Assembly: GCA_007922195.1 (NCBI GenBank)
Contig: ML682013.1
Coordinates: 23,120,045 to 23,184,044, forward strand
Reading direction: 5' to 3'
DNA: 64,000 nucleotides
Source of the DNA: Podocnemis expansa
Lineage: Eukaryota > Chordata > Testudines > Podocnemididae
Position 1 is the stretch's first letter. The number at the start of each line of letters is the position of its first letter. The translations under genes were made by a program, and so were the position numbers. Of this stretch, positions 45,327 to 58,403 are shown piece after piece. The notes beneath the pieces were generated by a model that saw only the letters and a list, made by a program, of their open reading frames with translations, searched no databases and was not told where the DNA came from.

Positions 45327-46603
45327 GTAAGCAGTTCAAAGCAGCCCAGCTTGAAATTTGAAATGTACTCAGAAATATCCATTATATCAAATGAGAAACA
45401 TTCTGCTGATAATACAGTGAAGAAGTACTGAATTCATTTCTTCGTTTCACAAAGGCTGACTCACATTACAACTGCAACTGAGTTTTCATCTCTGGAACCT
45501 TTGTGAAATTGCTGCCTGGAATAAATGTGAAATTAGTCATGGCAGATGGTCTCTGACTGTCTCCTGGTGGGAGGATTTCTCCCCTTCTACTTTAAAGAAA
45601 AAAAATAAATAAAAAAAGCGGGTCATAATCTTCAGCAGCTGTCATGTGGGAGCAAGATAGCTGCCACATTCCAGTCCAAAGGTGGCTATGTTTCAGTGGT
45701 TGTAGATTGGCTAAGTTGTGCAGTATTTGTAAAGCACTGCAAGAGCCTGAAATGAAAATCACTTATAAATATCACATTCCTGTGTATCTATTCTCAGTAG
45801 CAAAATATTCATTGTAGACTGGTAATTATCTATCTTGCATTTCACCCAAGTTGCTCATTTTAAAAATGTTTCTTTACAAATCACACGCAGTATAATGCTG
45901 ATGTTATATAAATCTAGAAACCAGAATCAGGTTATATAAGGTAAATTATAACAATTAGTCTAATATAAAACAGCTTTCTAACAAATTAGGAATCCACCAT
46001 CATTGGTGATGTAGCAAAATATGCATTCATCACCCCAATAATGTAGGGGCTTTATATATATATCATTCTTTACTACAGATATTCAAAATTATCTGGCCTT
46101 TAAAAATACCTTACTACTTATTCTGAAGTTTAAAATGTCATTAATTGATGGTATTTTGTTTAATTGAATGTGTTGGGCAAAACACACTACACAGAGTCAC
46201 AGAGTGCAAGTCTGTGATACATTTGTCAATTGCTATAGGAAGATTCTTTTTCCTGTTTGAGTTGGTAGAGAATTCTTATTGGGCTAACCTACCATCACAG
46301 AGATTAAAGCAAATCCCTAAAACAGATTACTGCTTTGATACTTACAAATTAATCATGCAGTTTCCATTGGGAAGAAATAATGAATCATCATTGGCCCTTA
46401 AATGTATAAACAGATGAGAAATAGCCATAGTGATCTAAGACTTTCTCAAATGACTTACCCAAAAATCTTCTTTGTATGTGATCCCTCATAAGAACATGAG
46501 TGACCATACTAAGTAAGACCAATATCTCTGTGTACTGTCTTGTGACCATGATCAGTATCAGATTCTTCAGTAGAAATAAAGACAGGCTAATTATTTTCAA
46601 AGA
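45327..46603. other. Unassigned AT-rich sequence
   Basis: No recognisable gene or repeat. The 90-codon plus frame at 46145-46417 has no motif. Confidence 0.45.
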
Positions 46604-46665
46604 GGCAGCTGTGTTAGTCTAGTAAAGCAAAAAAAAACAAAAAAAACAAGGAGTCTTGTGGCACT

Positions 46666-46735
46666 TAAAGACTAACAGATTCATTTATTGCATGAGCTTT
46701 CGTGGGAGAATATCCCACTTCATCAGATGCTTTGA
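46666..46735 (-). ncRNA. Hammerhead-ribozyme-like fold in Penelope terminal repeat
   Basis: Minus strand, 5' to 3': CAAAGCAT, then CTGATGA (complement of 46720-46726), a 6-bp stem II GTGGGA/TCCCAC with a 5-nt loop, GAAA (complement of 46698-46701), and a stem III GC-TCAT-GC (46690-46697). Stem I is weak in this copy. This is the order of a type I hammerhead with a minimal stem III. The position before the expected cleavage site is A where canonical hammerheads have U, so activity is uncertain. Hammerheads in Penelope-like elements are established knowledge; this assignment is by reading. Confidence 0.6.
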
Positions 46736-46954
46736 AGAGGGAGAATTTACAGAATTGAATGAAAATAAATGCAGGAGTGTGTAAGACATGGGATCAGGTC
46801 ACACTGCAATAGCAAATCAGAGCATTTGTAAGGATTCAAACTCTAGGAAACAGCACACAGAGGGAGGATGAAGTCAAATTATCTGTTATAATGGGAAAAG
46901 AAGCCATAATCACAATTCAGTCCTTCTTTCATACAATTTAATTTGCATATTAGC

Positions 46955-49369
46955 TCAAATTTTGGCTGTTTCTCTTTGAAGTTTTGATGTCTCATCGATT
47001 TCCTTGATGACCATTAACAAATCATCAGTGGAGTGATTAGGAAGATGGAAGTGCTCAGCAACTTTTTTTTGTGTGTTGTGATTTCTGATGTCAGTTTTGT
47101 GTGCATTTAGTCTTCTGCATAGGGATTGTCCTGTTTGTCCAATGTATAAGGCTTGGGGGCATTTCTGGCACATGATGGCGTAAATTACATTAGTAGATGA
47201 GCAGGTAAAGGACCCTTTGATGGAGTAGCTGGCTTGATTAGGTCCTATGATGGTGTCTTTTGTGCAGATATGTGGACAGAGTTGGCAGCGTGGTTAAAGC
47301 AGGCACATATCCCTGCAACCAATGTTTCTGTTGTTAGGTCTGTAGTTGCTGGTGAGCATCTGTTTAAGGTTGAGGGTTGTCTGTAGGTGAGGAGAGATCT
47401 GTCCCCCAAGGCTAGAGAGAGTGAAGGGTCATCTTTTTTAAAAGAGGCTGAAGGTCCTTAATAATCAGTTGTAGAGGTCTGACTTGAGGGTTGTATGTGG
47501 TGACCAGTGGCATTCTATTGTTTTTCTATTTTGGGCCTTTCCTGTAGTAGTTGATTGCAGGGTACCTGTCTGGCCCTATCAGTCTGTTTCGTTACTTCTC
47601 CAGGTGGGTACTGTAGTTTTAAGAATGCTTCATAGAGATCCTGAAGATGTCTGTGTCTGTCTGAAGGATCAGAGCAAATGCGGTTATATTTTAGGGTTTG
47701 GCTGTAAACAATGGACCATGTGGTGTCTTTAGGATGGAAGCTCGAGGGATATAGATAACTATACTGATCAGTAGGTTTTTGGTATAGAGTGGTGTTGATG
47801 TGTCCATCCCTAATATGTACTGTAGTGTCCAGAAAGTGGATCTCTTGTGTGGAGTGTTCTAGGCTCAATTTGATTGTGGAGTGGAAATTGTTGAAATCTC
47901 AGTGAAAATCTTCAAAAGCATCCCTACCATGGGTCCAGATGATGAAGATGTCATCAATATAGTGTAAGCAGAGGAGAGGTGTTTTGAGATGAGACTTGAG
48001 GAAATGTTGTTCTAAGTCGCCATAAAAATGTTGGCATATTGTGGGGCCATGTGGCTATCCATAGTAGTGCCACTAACTTGGAGGTATAAATTGTCCACAA
48101 ATCTGAAATGGTTGTGGGTGAGCACAAAGTCCAGTCACAAGCTGTGCTGTGGCATCATCTGGGTTGGTTCTTCTAATAGCTTGTAATCGATCCTTGTGTG
48201 GGATGTTGGTGTAAAGAGCTTCTACATCCATAGTCGCCAGGATGGTGTTTTCTGGAAACTGACTAATGGATTGGATTTTTCTCAGGAAATCCATGGTATC
48301 TTGAAGATAGCTGGGGATGTTGATAACAGAGTCTGAGGAGGGAGTCCACATAGCCAGATAAGCCAGCTGTAAGAGTGCCAATGCATGACATGATGGGGCA
48401 TCCAGGGTTTCGTTTTTTATGGATTTTAGGTAATAGATAGAATATTCCTGGTTGGGGTTCTGGTGGTGTGTCTGCCTTTATTTGTTCCTGTGGTGCCTTA
48501 AGTATTTTCTTGAGTAGCCATTGTAATTCTTTATGGGATTCTTCTGTGGGGTCAGAGGAAAGAGGTTCATAGAATGTTGTATTGGAGAGTTGTTTATAAG
48601 CCTCCTGGTTGTAATCCATTTTATCCATGATGACAACTGCACCTCCTTTGTCAGCCTCCTAATAATAATGTTAGGGTTGTTTCTGAGGCTGTGGATGGCA
48701 TTGTGTTCTGCATGGCTGAGATTATGGTGTAAGGGATGTTGTTTGTCCATGATTTCAGCCTTTGCACAGTGGTGGAAACAATCAATGTAGAAGTCTAGTC
48801 TGTTGTTCCGACCTTCTGGAGGAGTCCACGAAGAATATTTCTTCTTGCAGTGTTTGGAGGAAGGTACCTGTGTGCCACTGCATTGATCATTGGTGTTATG
48901 GAAAAATTCTTTGAGTCTTAGATAGCGAAAGTAGTCCCCCGGGTCACTGCAGAATTTTATCTTTTGTGTGGCAGAAGGAAAGTCCCCGAGATAGTACAGA
49001 TTCCTCTGCTGCAGTAAGTGTGTAGCTCAAAAGATTAACAGTGTTGTTGGCTGGATTGAAGGTGTCACTCTTGTTGTTTTTAGTGTTGTATAGTAGTTTA
49101 GATAGTTTGGTGTCTTTTTTCTTCTGTAGGAAAGTAAAGTGTGTATTGTAGATGGTTTTTCTCTTTTTTGTGAAGTCCAGCCATGCAGAAGAATCTACTG
49201 GAGGTTGGATTTGTATGAGACAAACCAGTGCTGAGATTTCATGTTTAATTTTCTTCTGTTTGTTGTACAGGATGCTGATCTGGTGGTTTCTAAGTTTCTG
49301 TGAGAGTGTGTAGCATAATCTCTCACTGTCATATGTCTTCCCTCTCCTGAAGCAAAAAAGCAGGTCCAT
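46955..49369 (-). pseudogene. Penelope polyprotein: RT plus GIY-YIG endonuclease, frameshifted
   Basis: Frames in order: 49369-48944 (N-terminal basic region, starting MDLLFCFRRGKTYDSE), 48750-48263 (contains NKGG-region remnants and FYLLPKIHKKRNPGCPIMSC, an RT entry motif), 48381-48073 (TMDVEALYTNIPH, with the first catalytic aspartate), about 47975-47930 (LHYIDDIFIIWT, the YxDD box; DD codons are the complement of 47950-47955), 47868-47515 (thumb/linker, LDTTVHIRDGHINTTLYQKP) and 47173-46955 (MCQKCPQALYIGQTG and RRLNAHKTDIRNHN, GIY-YIG). Several shifts and stops separate these blocks, so no full protein is made. Catalytic motifs of both domains are still present. In family members RT uses the 3' end nicked by the endonuclease for target-primed synthesis. 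Confidence 0.9.
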
Positions 49370-49379
49370 ACATAGGACC

Positions 49380-49486
49380 TGCTATTTTGCTTTCAGGGTC
49401 TTCCTTATTTTGAACTAAATTTTTTTAGTTCGAAATAAGTTGTTTTGAAACAGAGGTTTTATTTTGAAATATTTTAAGTAACCCCT
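49380..49486. mobile_element. MITE fragment with TTCGAA words
   Basis: TTATTTTGAACTAAATTTTT, TTAGTTCGAAATAAG, TTGTTTTGAAAC and TTATTTTGAAAT resemble the interior of the TTCGAA-word MITEs. No terminal repeat is present. Confidence 0.5.
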
Positions 49487-50525
49487 GGTTCTTGTGTTAG
49501 TCAAGGTATTAAATAAGACTTCCCTGTTCACCTTCTCCATACCATTCATAATTTTATAGAACTTTATCATATTCCCTCTTAGTTGTTTGTTTTTTTGTTT
49601 TTGGTTTTTTGTTTTTTTTTTTAAGATGAACAGTTGCAGGGTTGTTTTTGGTTGGTTGGTTTTAATCTGTACTTTATCTAATTCTAATATATATTTCTGA
49701 GATGGCACAACAAGAGCTGTACACAATATTCAAAATGAAGGCTATCCATGGAAAGAGAGAGGGAGAGATAATAGCATTATGATATTTGCTGTGTTCTTAG
49801 CTATCCTTTTCCTAATGGTTCTTAACATTGTTAGCTTTTTTGATTGCTGCTGCATATCAAGTGAATGTTTTCAGAGAGCTATCCATGACGATCCCATGAT
49901 CTCTTTCTCTAGTGGTAACAGCTCATTTAGAACCCATTGTTTTGCATATATTGTTTTCACTTACCATCACTGAATTTCATCTACCATATTGTCGCCCAGT
50001 TATTCATTTCTGTAAGATTCCTTTGTAACTTTTCATTCAGCTTTGGACTTATAAAATTACTCAAAATAGTGTATCATATAAAAACTGCCATCACACTGTT
50101 TATCCTTTCTTCCAAATTATTTTTGAACATGTTGAACAGCACAGCTCCCAATATAGATCCTTGAAGGACTCCCATATTAATCTGTCTCCCTTCTGAGAGG
50201 TGATCAGTTATTCCTAACCATACATGGAGCTTTTAACCATTTATTCATCCATGAGAAGACCTTTCCTCTTATCCTAGGACAGCTTCCTTTGTTAAGATCC
50301 TTCCATATGGGACCCTGTCAAAGGCTTTCTGAAAGTCCAAATACCTTATATCCACTGGAGCTCCCTTGCCCACATGCTTGTTGATCCCTTCAACTAATTC
50401 AAATAAATTGGTGAGACATATTTCCTCTTACAAGAGTCACATTTATTCTTTCCTAAGTTATTGTGTTCCTCTGTGTTAGTTACTTATCTTCAACTGCTTC
50501 AGTATTTTTTTACATATACCTGTTA
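49487..50525 (-). pseudogene. CR1 LINE 3' half, antisense
   Basis: The plus-strand text is the complement of CR1 RT-to-3' sequence: GAGATGGCACAACAAGAGCTG, GTACACAATATTCAAAATG, GATCTCTTTCTCTAGTGG, TGAATTTCATCTACCAT, GAACATGTTGAACAGC, CTTGAAGGACTCCCAT, and CAAAGGCTTTCTGAAAGTCC. A GTTTTT/T-rich insertion lies at 49583-49622. The minus strand would encode RT C-terminal segments but is full of stops. A 5'-complete CR1 is not present. Confidence 0.75.
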
Positions 50526-51520
50526 CAGGGAGAAAATGTTTTATATAGTTCCATTTCAGAGAAAAGACTTGAAAACATAAGCATTTTTGCTATTAATAAC
50601 TGATCAGTTACATTCCTTTAACTTTCATGATGTATGATTTGGAACCGAAGAGTTTGATTTCTACTTCCTTATCACACAATTAGTGGGGGATTGAGGAGAC
50701 CAAAAGCACTCCTGTATTCACACTCTTCAAACTATTGTAATCATCTCTGTACAAAATATGTCTTGTGAGGCATCTTAAAACTACTAACTAATTGATCATT
50801 CATACTTTCATTGTGGCTGTACATATGTATTAAGTGGTATGGTTATATGCTAGAATTATGAATAAATGTATTTAAATAGATCTCAGTGGTACTTGTTAAA
50901 TGGGCCTATCTTAGACAAAGAAATGGGTTTCTATTCCAACTGAAACATAAGCAGTAAACAGGTCCATCAAATTAACAAGGGCGGCATAGGGCAGGATAAT
51001 AGAACAATCTGTACCACAGAAAACCCAAGCCACTAGAAGAAGAAAAAGTTTGGGGCTTTCTTCACCACCAGACTCCATGTCACCTTCCTCAGAACTCAAA
51101 TAAGCTTACTTTGAGATGTAACTTTAATCATTTCAAACATTCACTGAACTATAGAAGAAAGGGATGGAAAATCACACGTTATGTCTCTCATCTAAGACGA
51201 CAAAGAAACTAGCACTTTGGGGATTCTGGAAGAGATCCTCACTGGTGATAAGTGGAGGGGTCAGCCACCATTTTCCTGGAAGACTGGGTGTGAGAAAAGT
51301 CATCTTGAACAAAGTTTGTGTCCTATGAGATTAAGTTGCAGGCTTATTGAATTGCAACCAATTGTTATTTGATTGTAACCCTTTTTAACTTAATCTCTTA
51401 TACTTGAAATCCTATGTTCTTTTGTTAATATACTTGTTTTACTATTAATCTGAACAATTGTGTTCAAATTTTAAAATGAATATTAACACCAATTAATGAG
51501 GTAAGCTATGGGGTTTTATG
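50526..51520. repeat. Unassigned, possible LTR-type sequence
   Basis: From about 50686 the style (GTATGGTTATATGC, ATGAATAAATG, later CTTAATCTCTTATAC and ATACTTGTTTTACT) resembles the candidate at 2018-2800. Ends were not found. Confidence 0.25.
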
Positions 51521-54500
51521 TCTTTAAAAGAGCATATAAATCTCATTGTTCTTCTAAATGTTGCGGGAGAAGACAGGGTATTGCAGAGTACATGGGTTTG
51601 GAAGGGTTTAGAATGGGGGTGTGTGTGAGGTCATCTGCTAACATCAAGCAAGTCTGGTAAAAACAAGTGTGTGTCTGTGATAAACTCCGGCAGACTGTTG
51701 GATTCACAGTGGTTGAATCAGAGCCATACAGCATAAACAACATGAAGTTCAGAGTGGTTTCTGGTTGTGTGAGAGATCCAGGCAGGGAGCCACAAGTAGC
51801 AGATGCATTAGGAGGTACAGATTGTATATGAGTTATGGCTCATTACACAGCTGTTATTGACTTGGCCACAGATAGGCATAGCACTCCTGGTTTGGATAGT
51901 TCTCTGTAATAGTGTGGAGTTGTCAAATCTAGAAGTGGAATTCTGACCTAATTGAACTGGCCACGGAACATGGTTACCTCCTAAATACAACAACAAACAA
52001 ATTCTATTTTTTTTTTCTAATTCTTTGTATTCCTTCTCCAAAGTTGGCATTTCATGACAGTAATAGTCCATTTTGACCCCCCCCCCCCCCGGTACTCTTT
52101 TTTAGCCATCAGTTTAAACTCCTCATAGTTGTGTTCTGTTCACAAAAATGATCTAGTCCTTATAATGGAGAGATAATCTCTTAAGTGTCTGTCGAAGATG
52201 AAATGTAGAAGTTTCTTTTATCACTGAAATTTCACCTGGGCCAGGGCTATTTTGGTTCAAGAATCCCATTTACCATTAATGGAACTCCTTACATGATCAT
52301 GTCAGAGTATCTTGGCAGTTGTCTTCAAGATAAGGCGTCTCTTTTCAGGTCAGTTCACTTCTGGCCATTTCTGCCTTACTTCCTACAGTAGTTTTATTTT
52401 TTCTTTAACTTACTTCCTTTTGCTGAGCACAATGACTGCCTCTCTAGCTATTGGATTCAAGTCTGTTTCAATTGCTACTGTAACTTGACTACACCCTGCT
52501 ACACTGATACATATTATGTAAACAGCATGTGCTGATATACTGTGACTTTACTTGACACCCCTTTCCCAGGGCTGTGCCTAGTCAGTCCCAATCCAGAAAC
52601 AGGACTAGACAGCATTGTCTATAGTTGGATTGACATTTATAGCTCCATTTCTCAGGGATATGCCAACCGCCCAGCCTCACAGGGTTTTGACAACCTAACC
52701 TGCAGTGTCTATGAAATTGTGTCTACAGATGAATGCTTATTGCTGTAGCTGGGAGTGGTATCCACTTCCATTAGTGGAGATTGCATCTGCAGTAAGGGGA
52801 ATGCTGGCATGGTTACACTCACATAGGTATGCTCATGCACCATTCTGAGGCACAATTGCTCACTAGCCTATCCCCTGTTCCTTGGGGTAGGGAGAAGAGG
52901 ATAGTAATTTACTGCAAGACAAGCAGGCTCAGCTACATGAATGGGGGGAGAGGAGGGAGTGAACAGAACAGAGTCTCTGCTTGCCCCTGTGTGCCGGAAC
53001 CCATAGTCCAGACGGTTCATTTAGAAATGAGTGGGAGCCATGTAGGTGCACATGCTCACACATTAGGAGGCATGTGGGTTTTATTCTCAATTACTGCCTT
53101 GCAGGGGCACAATGAGTTGCAGTCTAACCCTTGGTAATTATTTTTATTTTACTGGATTTTAATTAATAGGAAATAGAGAGGACACTTTCAGTATGGAAGG
53201 GCTGGCCAGACAATGCCCTGCTACAGTGGGTAGCACTTTTTAGGTCATACTGTTGTATATAAATGTTAGACTTTTAGCTTTGGCTATTTAATGTCTGTTG
53301 GCTACCACAGTTCTGATTTTCCATGACGATCTCCATAACATTTATATTGGCAGAGGTATACTGGAGTGTGGCTAACCCTCTCAACCTACTGTGGCTAAAG
53401 ATCAAGTGAAGTATTTACCTTATGTGAGGTAAAAGACAATACATTTATAGCTGGACATTGTTAAGGAGGTGGCAGGATCATCCAGCAACTTCAAGACAAC
53501 AGTGAGCAATATTGCTGGTGCCAAGTACTAAGTAACATGCATAAATTAAGGTATCTTAATTTTCTGCTTCCCTTCATCTCTCTTTCCCACATGCATTAAT
53601 TTTCCTTTAAAAACCCCAGTAGCACACACAGATAGCTCCATCTGCCAGATTGTATGTGTCTTTCCAAAATATTTTACCTGTTTGTTCTGAAATAGGTTGG
53701 GGGTGTTTTAAAGCCAGAAGAGAGGTGCATTAGAGACCTATATCTGAAACAAAACAGAAAAGGCTCTATCATCAATTTGGCAGTGTATGTTTTTGGTTTG
53801 GTTGGTTTTGATCACTGCCATTACCCCAATTTTTCAATTAAATTAAAAAACCCTATCATTATTGGTTAAGACATCTTTTGTTATTCCAATTTGTCTTCAT
53901 TACTGAAGTTTCAACCTTTTAAAAAAACAGCTATAGTTTTATTTACCATATGGATAATATTTATAGTAGACTTCAGTAAAGCAGGAACAAGGCAAGTCTG
54001 TCTTACATCTAAAATACATCTTGTTTTGGCTGTGTATCCTTGGATCTTTCTTTCCCAACCTTATAATATCCTCTTTAAACCATAAATACCAATTACAAGG
54101 TCATAAGTATTGGTGGTACTGATGCTTTAAATAGTGTTAAAAAGTTTAAAATATAAAATCTCTTCAAAGACTTGTACAATATGCAAAATAAATTTTGCTG
54201 TCATTTTGTGAATATTAAGTAAGCTTCTTTTGCTGCTACATCCATCAGTTTATTTCATCAACTGAATAGTCTAATAATATTTCCATTAAATATTTATATG
54301 AACAATCAAATATTGAAAATGAAAAGCCTATCCCTTGACATTCAGGATGGTTTCCAGGCTTATATCAGCAGTTTGTAATGCTCATAAGGCTCATTTGCTA
54401 TAGCTTAGAATGATATTTTCCATTAGCTCTGAGAAAGTTGTGTCTGACCTTAGATTCAGTGTTATTCATCATGTCTTCTCTTTTCTATATTTTATTTCCT

Positions 54501-54696
54501 CAATGAACATTTGGAGTCTGATATTGGTCATGGAATATCAAATATGTTAAAATTTCATTTTTAAAGAGAAAATGATATGCAGAGATGGTAACAGTTCAAA
54601 TCCATAGAAAAGATGGCTTAATTTATATCAGATCAAACATTTAAGAAAAGAAAAACTAAACTAAATTGGTGGGGGAAAATCTGATTTTTATATCTA

Positions 54697-54697
<1 letters not shown>
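51521..54697. other. Long unassigned stretch
   Basis: A C-run of about 12 at 52079-52090 is the main low-complexity feature. No recognised repeat family. The 102-codon frame at 52829-53137 has no known motif. Confidence 0.4.

Positions 54698-54741
<44 letters not shown>
54698..54741. repeat. (CG)n(CA)n microsatellite
   Basis: A run of alternating CG (GCGCGCGC) continues into about 16 CA dinucleotides. Pure alternating purine-pyrimidine of this kind can adopt left-handed Z-DNA. Confidence 0.95.
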
Positions 54742-54743
<2 letters not shown>

Positions 54744-55720
54744 CTTTTATCATACTTCATTTAAGTTATAAATTAAGTAGCACAAAAACTTCACTTTTTA
54801 ATTAATGTAACTCAGTACTTAATGCTGAGTAGAGAAATGAAGGAAACCGATTGTCAAACTATTTTTATACAAAAGATTTGTCAAACATACAGATGTCTCA
54901 TCAGCTCATGTGAGCTGATCAAAATTTTAACAAATTTGCCATTCAAAACAATTTAGCCAATTGTTTATAACAATATTTGTCTATAAAGCATTTAGCAGCT
55001 CTTCTAAGAGTATTCACTTGACATTTGAAATTTTGAATTTTAAGCTGCAACTCTTTACCTAACAATTCCATCATATTGTTTCTGCCTCCTGGTTTGAAGG
55101 CCTAAATTTAATGAACTACTTCTATTCGTACTAAATATTTAGTTTAATTGTAGATCACATTTCTTGATTAAGTGGATTTAAGTGTTGTCTTAAATTTACT
55201 GTTCCTGAACATTCTTACAAAAAAAAGTTAAATTGTGTGAATGTTCATCAAATAGCAAACAGAAGTATAAGCAAGAAGAGTTGAAAGACTATTTCTAAGT
55301 GGCCAAATTGTTTACAGAGAAGTTTTTACACTATTCAGGAAGCCCTGCTTAGGTCAGACCTGACCAGCTGATGGATAACTTGAGTCACTCACCAATTTCA
55401 ACTGCCTTCTTTAAGTTCTCCGATGGTAACTTTCTTAAAACAAAATTAAACTAAACTAAAAAAAAAAATAATAAAAAAAATAGTGACTGCCCCAGGAAAG
55501 TCTCATTCAAATAAAACAGAGAAACAACTTGCTAAGTGGTTTGCCAATATTAACTGAAGATAGTTTTAAGTTGTTGGCAGTACTTCCAGTAGTCAAAAGA
55601 ATAAATCTATTCTTAAGTATGATAGATAAGAATTAATTTAGTGGTCACATTCTACTTTTAGTTAAAGAATTGCTACCTCCCTCTCTCTCTGTAACCTCAT
55701 ATATATTTATAACAAAGCAC
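54742..55720. other. Unassigned AT-rich sequence
   Basis: A-rich run near 55450-55481 and CTCTCT run near 55679-55690. No feature recognised. Confidence 0.4.
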
Positions 55721-56034
55721 TATTCTGAAATAACTAAACCTGCATTTATCTCAGAACAGCAATTCTTTTGAAATAGGCATTTCAAAATAAGTCATTCCAA
55801 GCCACGGAATTGGCTTTTTTTTTTTTTGAAATAACGGCCCTATACTTTTCACTGCCTTCCTCTATTTAAAAGAAAAGAGAGAGAGAGAGAGAGTCTAGCA
55901 AAGACTCTCTATTTGCTTTATTGCAAAATAGTCTTAACTAGACTCAATTTAAAATAGCATTATTTTGAACTTAATTCAAAATAGTTATTTTGAAATAACT
56001 ATTTTGAAATAACTTGGATTGTGTAAACATAGCC
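55721..56034. mobile_element. Harbinger-type MITE, TTTGAAATAA-word class, left end decayed
   Basis: The right end GATTGTGTAAACATAGCC is recognisable. Interior ladder: TTTTGAAATAGGC, TTTGAAATAACGG, ATTTTGAAATAAC. A (GA)n run lies at 55871-55892. The left end is inferred from the first TTCTGAAATAACT word; no clear terminal repeat remains. Confidence 0.6.
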
Positions 56035-58403
56035 ATAGTATAGTGAAGGCAAAGACACTGTACAAGAGAAAAATAGTCCACAATCACACTATCAGATATT
56101 TCAACACAATTGTCACTCTGCTCAAGAAGACCAAGGATTCTGATCAAGGGTTATTTTCAGTCAGAACTGAAGTTCACTGAAGGGACTACCAGTGTATCTA
56201 TGAATTTTTACTGTTTTTACCATTCTATAGTGTCCCTTATCACCACACAGTCTCAATTTATATACTTCCTAATTTTTATGTTTTAGGAACAAAACTGTCA
56301 GCACAACGTATTGCTGCAATTTAACAATGGAAAACAGGGAATCAAACCATAGTGTGATGCCAAACTGTTGCTGCAATCTTCTCAATTTTCACAGAACAGT
56401 GACTAATCATTTTCTTGATGGTGCCATGAAATACTCCCCAACTGGGATGATAGTGTTTCCATAATCATACTGATTTATCATGTATGTGAAAATGACAGTT
56501 GGATTAATTTATTTCTATAAACCTATATCACATGTAGTCTCATTCTCATCTCAGTATATTTTGAACAACAGCAAAGGTAATTGGGGATAATCTATGTACA
56601 AACAGACTTCACTCTCAAGGTATATTAATTGCCACTCCTATGTTTTACCTCCTCCCTTTATCCTTTTAGATGGTAAATTTTTCAAGGAAGAGACCATTAT
56701 GTGATAACACCCATGAATTTATATATTTTATTAAGTGTTTTGCATCTCAAAGCATTGTAGTTCTGATTCTAATACAGCAAACTAGAAGCTAGTTTATAGG
56801 CTGAGAAACAGCTAACCTAATCAATACAAGCTTCTGATGAATTTGTGTAAAAAAGGAACTTTTCTTTCCCATGGTCTCTTTATACTTACTAGAATGAATC
56901 TGTAGAATTATATGAAATAAACGTTCATGAGAAAAGAAATTGTGCATGAATAAAGAGGACTGAGAACCTATACAGAGAAATTAAGATCTTTTGTATAAAC
57001 TCACCAGAGAGCCTATTGAGAAGACAAGGCTAAGTGGAAGAGGTCCTATTGCTCAAGACCATATCTACAGCATTTTCAAATACTGAAATAGTTTCAAATA
57101 TGTTCATCAAGCCAAGACTTTACAAATCATGAATGGAGGCATTATGCTCATGGAGTTATAGATTCTGAGGCCAGAAGGGAAGGAGCCAGACAATTTTGTG
57201 GAACAGTTTTTTCATTGGTTCATACATTGCAAGGTCAGACATGATGATCATTACATGAAAGACTCATAGAAATGGTATTTATCTAGGATAAAAGTTTTAA
57301 TAGCTATTACCCTGCAGGACCTGTCACAGCTCTCCAGTGCAGTAAAATGCCACTTCCTTGCAAGTCAAAAACAGCTCCTCTAGAGTTTCACTTTCATGGA
57401 CAAATACTTAATCAAGCAGTCTTTAAATATGTATTAACTATCTGCAAACTGGAAGAGCTTAGGAAGAATCATTGTTATGTGCAAATAATAAAGAATAACA
57501 GAAATTCATTTTTTCCTCACACTGAACAGGAAACTATTAGAAAAAGGAATGCTATATTTTTAAATCTGTGGTGGTTTTGTTTTGCTATTGGGCTTCCACT
57601 TAGAATTTTCTCCAATCTCAGCTGGCCAGATTTGCTAAAGAATCAAAGCTTACCTTGAAATCATCTGTGTGTACCTTGGAATCATGTAACCCAGTTCACA
57701 AACTATTGTGAAAGAACTGTTCTGTGCTTACAACTATTCCTATAAAAACAGAGCACATTAAGGCTTAATCACTTGCCAAATTTAATATTTTTCATTCTAG
57801 ACTTTGAGGAGTAGAAGTGTGCTCAAAGGAATAAACCTATTTTCTATTACAGCAGACTTTTCTATACTTGAACAAATTTCCGTAAGACCCAAAGACCCAC
57901 AGGGCACTTCTTAAATACTTTATAACTAATCCTCCTTGCACTGAAGACTCTTGCAGTCCTCTTTTCTCAGCACCTCTGGCTTTTTCACTCATAAAGGTTT
58001 ACTAAAATTAAGCTTTGCCCCATCTAGTCTATGTGGCTTCATCAGCTCTTCATGGCCACTCAAAAGACAGTTTTTTCCACACACCACTGAATGTTGATCT
58101 CAGTTACCTTTTTTGGCCTTCAGGAATTTCATCAAACCTTCTTTCCCAGGCATTTTTTATGAGAGTTTAGACATACTATAGTTTTGTAACTCACCTTTTT
58201 TTATTTGCCATGAAACAAATGTTTATTAATTTGGGAAGCACTGTTCATTTTTATGATAGTAAGATAAATCAGCCTTGTGCCTTTTCACACAACTTTGTGA
58301 AACTGATCCAGAAACTCCTTAATGCACTCAAACGTGAGGCCCCTTAATGCACTCTTCATTGTGTGCCAGGGTGTGTTCACATCACACCAGAACAATTCAG
58401 ACA
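56035..58403. other. Long stretch without recognised features
   Basis: AT-rich, no repeat ends. The 103-codon plus frame at 57347-57658 has no recognisable domain. It may be intergenic or intronic unique DNA. Confidence 0.45.

Larger units (their letters stand above)
46604..49369 (-). mobile_element. Penelope-like retroelement, nearly full length
   Basis: About 2.77 kb, minus strand. The 5' side begins near the first methionine (49369). The 3' side contains a ~350-bp untranslated/terminal repeat ending in GACTAACACAGCTGCC at 46604. One ancestral ORF of about 805 codons (49369 to 46955) encoded an N-terminal extension, RT and a C-terminal GIY-YIG endonuclease. This is the best copy among the five Penelope loci in the window and the reference for the fragments. 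Confidence 0.9.
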
